Positions 7,910-9,953 of a DNA stretch of 9,953 bases are shown one piece after another. The stretch is from positions 1 through 9,953 of the forward strand of contig CANQZS010000049.1 of NCBI GenBank assembly GCA_947628385.1, read 5' to 3'. Origin of the DNA: an uncultured Clostridia bacterium. Its GTDB lineage: Bacteria > Bacillota > Clostridia > Oscillospirales > Ruminococcaceae. Position 1 is the stretch's first letter, and each line of letters opens with the position of its first letter. The position numbers and the translations under genes are program-made. The notes under the pieces were generated by a model. That model saw only the letters and a list, made by a program, of their open reading frames with translations, ran no database searches and was not told the DNA's origin.

Positions 7910-7938
7910 ATTCTATCATATTTCCTCCGGAATGTCAA
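7910..7938 (-). promoter_or_regulatory. Sigma-A promoter of putP
   Basis: On the minus strand TTGACA (7938-7933) is followed by 17 bases and TAGAAT (7915-7910), five of six matches to TATAAT. Transcription is predicted near 7903, leaving a leader of about 65 nt. putP is therefore probably transcribed independently of the upstream minus-strand genes. Confidence 0.8.
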
Positions 7939-7974
7939 GCAATTGCAGGAAATGTCAGTAAAAGCTTCAAAATT

Positions 7975-8232
7975 TTAAAGGGGGAATATCACCGAGTCGG
8001 TCAAAATGCTGAAATAATGTCCGAAAAGCACGAATCCCACGGAATCGTCGGTACGGTAAGATCCGAATATCTCCATAGGCTCAGGACTTATCATGTTGTA
8101 GGAATTCACATAAACGATAAGGAATCCTATTGTAAACGCTGCCGTCAGCAGCACAGCCGTGCAGGAATACAGGATCCTCCTGCGGAGCTTTTCCTTTTCA
8201 TCGGCACGGATCCTGAAATTGAACGGGTTCAT
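7975..8232 (-). CDS. Small single-pass membrane protein of unknown function
   Basis: An 85-residue protein that I do not recognise. The first 19 residues are strongly charged and basic (RIRADEKEKLRRR), followed by one membrane helix at about 20-42 and a C-terminal region of about 43 residues that ends in a moderately hydrophobic tail (FVLFGHYFSILTDSVIFPL). The positive-inside rule predicts a cytoplasmic N-terminus and an outer C-terminus. The ATG is preceded by GAGGTG at a spacing of seven bases. It lies 66 bp downstream of spoIIP on the same strand with no convincing terminator between them, so co-transcription with spoIIP is plausible, and a sporulation or envelope role is possible but unproven. 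An overlapping + strand frame exists but lacks comparable start signals. Confidence 0.65.
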   Translation of the reverse strand: MNPFNFRIRADEKEKLRRRILYSCTAVLLTAAFTIGFLIVYVNSYNMISPEPMEIFGSYRTDDSVGFVLFGHYFSILTDSVIFPL

Positions 8233-8255
8233 TTTAACACCTCGCTGAAATTCTG

Positions 8256-8270
8256 CGGATAATTTATCCG
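8256..8270. repeat. Small palindrome between spoIIP and the small membrane gene
   Basis: CGGATAA (8256-8262) and TTATCCG (8264-8270) form a palindrome, realistically a five-base stem with the loop AATTT. CGGATA recurs nearby on the minus strand. There is no T-run on either side, so it is not a typical terminator. It could be a processing site, or incidental. Confidence 0.4.
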
Positions 8271-8298
8271 TATGTATCCGAGCAGGCTATGGCATGAT

Positions 8299-9498
8299 TT
8301 ACGGCGAGATACATTCCGCAAGGGCTTTTCCGATAAGCTCTCCGCTGTAGACAGCCTGATCCATGCTGTTGGCGTGTCCGCCCACCTCAATGAGGATAGA
8401 TCCGGTGGTTAGATCCTGATTGTATTTGCGGTAGTCAAAAAGAATTGGGCGTGTAAGTCCGGCGTAGTCGCTTTCGAGCTGCTGCTGGAGCAGGCAGGCA
8501 AAGCGAAAATTTTTCATATGATCGGGCATATCCATAGTTCCGTCGTCGCAGCCGCTGATTATCATTATCTGAGCGGCATTTTTGCCGTTTATTTCGGCAA
8601 TGGGAGCGATCCTTTCGCCGTCGGGACGTTCTATGGCGTCTCTATGTATATCAAGTACTATTTTAATGGACGGATATTCCTCAAGAATAGCTTGGACCGT
8701 TTCGCGGCTGCGGTCATAGCTGCCGTTGTAGGACGGGTAATCGTGCATTGTCGTATCGTGTATGACCGAGATACCCGCCGCTTCAAGCTGCTTTGCAATG
8801 GCGTCACCCACGGCTGCCATATTCATTTTTTTATCCGTTGTGCGGGAGGTAAAGCTTGCGTCGTAGAAATCTCTTTCGTATGGCTCGTAGCTTTCGGTGG
8901 TATGGGTATGCATGATAAGTATCTGCGGTTCACCGTTCTTTTCTATGACGAATTCCGGCGCAAGGCGGCTTTCGGCAAGAAGCTCATCATTGGGAACGGA
9001 GGTCACGTTCCTGACTTGTCCGGCTTTATCAAGAGAGATATAATCATCTCCTTGGAATGATCCGTAATGAACGGAGGTTATAGTTCCGTCGTGATCTTCA
9101 AGGTTTTCAGGATACGGCTTGGGACCGGATCCCTCGTCCTCGTCGGTGACAAAGCGTTCCTCATTGGTACTGTTGGGGATCTCGGGAGAGCCAAATGAAA
9201 GCATATTGGTATCGTCTATTGAAAAGGCACGGGTCTTTTCTGCGGCAGAATTTTCACTGCATGGAGGAATTTCCGGAGCTTCTGCGGAAGCAGTATCGGT
9301 GTTCCGATCGGAGATCCCGCAGGAAGCGTTAAAGATATTTCCTGCCGACAGGGCAGCGGACGTACTTGCGGCAAAGAAAAAAGCTGTTTCCGCTGATGGG
9401 AGAGTCAGAGCTGCCGAAGCAGCCATTGCAGGCAGCAGCAAAAGAAAAATTCCCGACGCAGCCAAAACGTCGGGTCTGATTTTTGAACGTCTGTTCAT
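8299..9498 (-). CDS. spoIIP: Stage II sporulation protein P (SpoIIP), engulfment amidase/endopeptidase
   Basis: A 399-residue membrane-anchored, zinc-type cell-wall hydrolase. In the SpoIID-SpoIIM-SpoIIP machine it trims peptidoglycan stem peptides and cross-links so that the mother cell membrane can engulf the forespore. A membrane segment at about 11-32 is followed by a long polar, Ser/Glu-rich linker (about 60-140) and the catalytic domain (about 190-396). Signature motifs are ILIMHTHTTESY (193-204, His199 and Glu202 likely catalytic or metal-linked), YNGSYDRSRETV (257-268), VLDIHRDAI (281-289, His285), and ILIEVGGHANS (368-378, Glu371). All key positions appear intact. The ATG has AAAGGAGG six bases upstream. 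A sigma-E-type promoter lies at 9532-9561, fitting the known mother-cell expression of the gene. The common neighbour gpr is not inside the window. Confidence 0.93.
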   Translation of the reverse strand: MNRRSKIRPDVLAASGIFLLLLPAMAASAALTLPSAETAFFFAASTSAALSAGNIFNASCGISDRNTDTASAEAPEIPPCSENSAAEKTRAFSIDDTNMLSFGSPEIPNSTNEERFVTDEDEGSGPKPYPENLEDHDGTITSVHYGSFQGDDYISLDKAGQVRNVTSVPNDELLAESRLAPEFVIEKNGEPQILIMHTHTTESYEPYERDFYDASFTSRTTDKKMNMAAVGDAIAKQLEAAGISVIHDTTMHDYPSYNGSYDRSRETVQAILEEYPSIKIVLDIHRDAIERPDGERIAPIAEINGKNAAQIMIISGCDDGTMDMPDHMKNFRFACLLQQQLESDYAGLTRPILFDYRKYNQDLTTGSILIEVGGHANSMDQAVYSGELIGKALAECISP

Positions 9499-9504
9499 AG
9501 CGGT

Positions 9505-9512
9505 CCTCCTTT
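9505..9512 (-). promoter_or_regulatory. Ribosome binding site of spoIIP
   Basis: AAAGGAGG on the minus strand, six bases before the ATG at 9498, confirms the start. Confidence 0.85.
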
Positions 9513-9531
9513 AAAGATATGGCTCTTAGTA

Positions 9532-9561
9532 ATATTATGCCGCAGAACAGGGATAATATTC
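9532..9561 (-). promoter_or_regulatory. Sigma-E-type sporulation promoter of spoIIP
   Basis: On the minus strand GAATATT (9561-9555) is followed by 15 bases and CATAATAT (9539-9532). This meets the general sigma-E pattern of ATA, 16-18 bases, CATANNNT. Transcription is predicted near 9525, about 27 nt before the ATG. spoIIP is a known mother-cell sigma-E target in Bacillus and Clostridia. The match is by eye and the flanking DNA is AT-rich, which raises the chance of a coincidental match. Confidence 0.65.
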
Positions 9562-9596
9562 CTTATTAATTGGAGGGAAAAGAAGCTTTTAATAAT

Positions 9597-9613
9597 TTTG
9601 CGAGAAGCGCAAA
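9597..9613. repeat. Short hairpin upstream of the spoIIP promoter
   Basis: TTTGCG (9597-9602) pairs with CGCAAA (9608-9613) around AGAAG. It lies in an AT-rich stretch between the composite element and the promoter. Its role is unknown and it may be incidental. Confidence 0.3.
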
Positions 9614-9644
9614 TTACAGACTGTAGAAAAACATATTAAATTGA

Positions 9645-9675
9645 TTTTAAAACAGTCCACCGGACTGTTTTAAAA
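9645..9675. terminator. 31-bp perfect palindrome, terminator-like (right)
   Basis: Identical to 170-200 when reverse-complemented: 14-base arms with the loop ACC on the + strand. It may end transcripts entering from beyond 9953 before they reach the spoIIP promoter. As on the left, the palindrome is certain and the terminator role inferred. Confidence 0.55.
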
Positions 9676-9704
9676 GAGAAAATAAAAATATAATCTTTAG
9701 TTCA

Positions 9705-9735
9705 GGGGAACGCTCTCTCTTGCAGAGCGTTCCCC
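9705..9735. repeat. Hairpin B of the right composite element
   Basis: Perfect 12-base arms GGGGAACGCTCT (9705-9716) and AGAGCGTTCCCC (9724-9735) enclose the loop CTCTTGC. It holds the same place as 110-141 in the left copy. Only the outer G/C bases are shared; the inner pairs differ but are compensated. Confidence 0.85.
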
Positions 9736-9737
9736 TC

Positions 9738-9762
9738 TTGCAAACAGCTGCGCAGTTTGCAA
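9738..9762. repeat. Hairpin A of the right composite element
   Basis: TTGCAAAC (9738-9745) pairs with GTTTGCAA (9755-9762). The interior can extend by two more pairs across one mismatch to leave a three-base loop. It corresponds to 86-108 in the left copy with different arm sequence. Confidence 0.75.
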
Positions 9763-9849
9763 TTCACCCCTTTGCATAGCGCTTTGAAAAGGAGAGTTTC
9801 GCCCTCCTGCGAAAAACGAACTGCGTTCGTCTGGACGACGAGGTGGCGC

Positions 9850-9868
9850 AAACGACCGCAGGTCGTTT
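9850..9868. repeat. Triloop palindrome AAACGACC-GCA-GGTCGTTT
   Basis: Perfect eight-base arms with the loop GCA, followed on the + strand by TT. It lies just outside the right composite element and has the same triloop design. The left window edge is too close to show whether the left copy has an equivalent. Confidence 0.75.
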
Positions 9869-9897
9869 TTCCCTCTGACCCCGCAAGTCTGTGCAAA

Positions 9898-9916
9898 ACA
9901 AAACCAAAGGTTTTGT
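9898..9916. repeat. Triloop palindrome ACAAAACC-AAA-GGTTTTGT
   Basis: Perfect eight-base arms with the loop AAA. A further weak hairpin, CTGG (9917-9920) with CCAG (9926-9929), follows at once. Together with 9850-9868 it makes the gene-free region 9640-9953 an almost continuous run of palindromes. Confidence 0.75.
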
Positions 9917-9953
9917 CTGGCTCGACCAGCTTTTCAATTTTGCGCCTGCGGCG

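Larger units (their letters stand above)
9640..9833 (-). repeat. Composite palindromic element, right copy (inverted)
   Basis: Read on the minus strand, this repeats the parts of 17-205 in the same order. It has the identical 27-bp block (9833-9807), GCAAAGGGGTGAATTG (9775-9760), hairpin A (9762-9738), CAAGAGGGG (9740-9732), hairpin B (9735-9705), an AT-rich spacer, the identical 31-bp palindrome (9675-9645) and TCAAT. It lies upstream of spoIIP and points toward it, as the left copy points toward the adhesin. A minus-strand frame of 64 codons (9896-9702) runs through it, but it is made of palindromes and has no recognisable protein features. Confidence 0.85.

Noticed and set aside
7867..8262. 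Plus-strand open frame of 131 codons opposite the small membrane gene
   Set aside because: It overlaps the putP promoter and the better supported minus-strand gene, and its composition (many Cys, His, Arg) looks like a shadow frame.
8518..9514. Plus-strand open frames opposite spoIIP (8518-9060 and 9119-9514)
   Set aside because: They lie antisense to a clear SpoIIP coding sequence with intact motifs and have no recognisable protein features.
17..9833. The inverted pair as terminal repeats of one 9.8-kb transposon
   Set aside because: No transposase, integrase or target duplication is visible, and the interior holds the core sporulation gene spoIIP. Two independent copies of an intergenic repeat are more likely.
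9702..9896. Minus-strand open frame of 64 codons
   Set aside because: It runs entirely through the palindromes of the right composite element, shows no domain or believable ribosome binding site, and its sequence is explained by the repeat.
9640..9953. CRISPR array
   Set aside because: The palindromes are unequal in sequence and irregular in spacing, with no repeat-spacer pattern and no cas gene.

Overview
The window looks like chromosome of a spore-forming, low-to-mid GC Firmicute of class Clostridia, most like Ruminococcus or a related Oscillospiraceae gut anaerobe. The evidence is a spoIIP sporulation gene, a very large modular surface adhesin with Cna/SpaA-like domains, sigma-A promoters of the TTGACA/TATAAT type, strong AAAGGAGG ribosome binding sites, and palindrome-rich intergenic DNA. 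The genus is an inference from protein flavour, not a database match.

Layout. Bases 1-482 hold no gene. They contain a composite palindromic element (17-205), an AT-rich stretch, a near-consensus sigma-A promoter (328-356) and a leader of about 130 nt. A single 1912-residue secreted, membrane-anchored adhesin fills 495-6233 on the + strand. A bidirectional terminator (6257-6292) separates it from a convergent minus-strand group: putP (sodium/proline symporter, 7838-6312) with its own sigma-A promoter, a small single-pass membrane protein of unknown function (8232-7975), and spoIIP (9498-8299) with a good sigma-E-type promoter. Bases 9499-9953 hold no gene. They contain a second copy of the composite element in inverted orientation (9640-9833) and two further triloop palindromes.

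How the parts relate. The adhesin is a self-contained transcription unit. SpoIIP is the peptidoglycan amidase/endopeptidase of the engulfment machinery and is probably expressed in the mother cell. The small membrane gene may be co-transcribed with it. putP is separately promoted and probably serves proline or compatible-solute uptake. Nothing in the sequence functionally links the adhesin to the minus-strand genes.

The most unusual structure is the pair of roughly 190-bp composite elements near the two ends of the window. Each has the same order of parts: a 27-bp block identical between copies, a conserved spacer, two hairpins whose arms differ in sequence but keep pairing, and a 31-bp perfect palindrome identical between copies. 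Each copy points toward the gene start it precedes (adhesin on the left, spoIIP on the right). They could be a MITE-like repeat, a structured RNA or an insulating terminator module.
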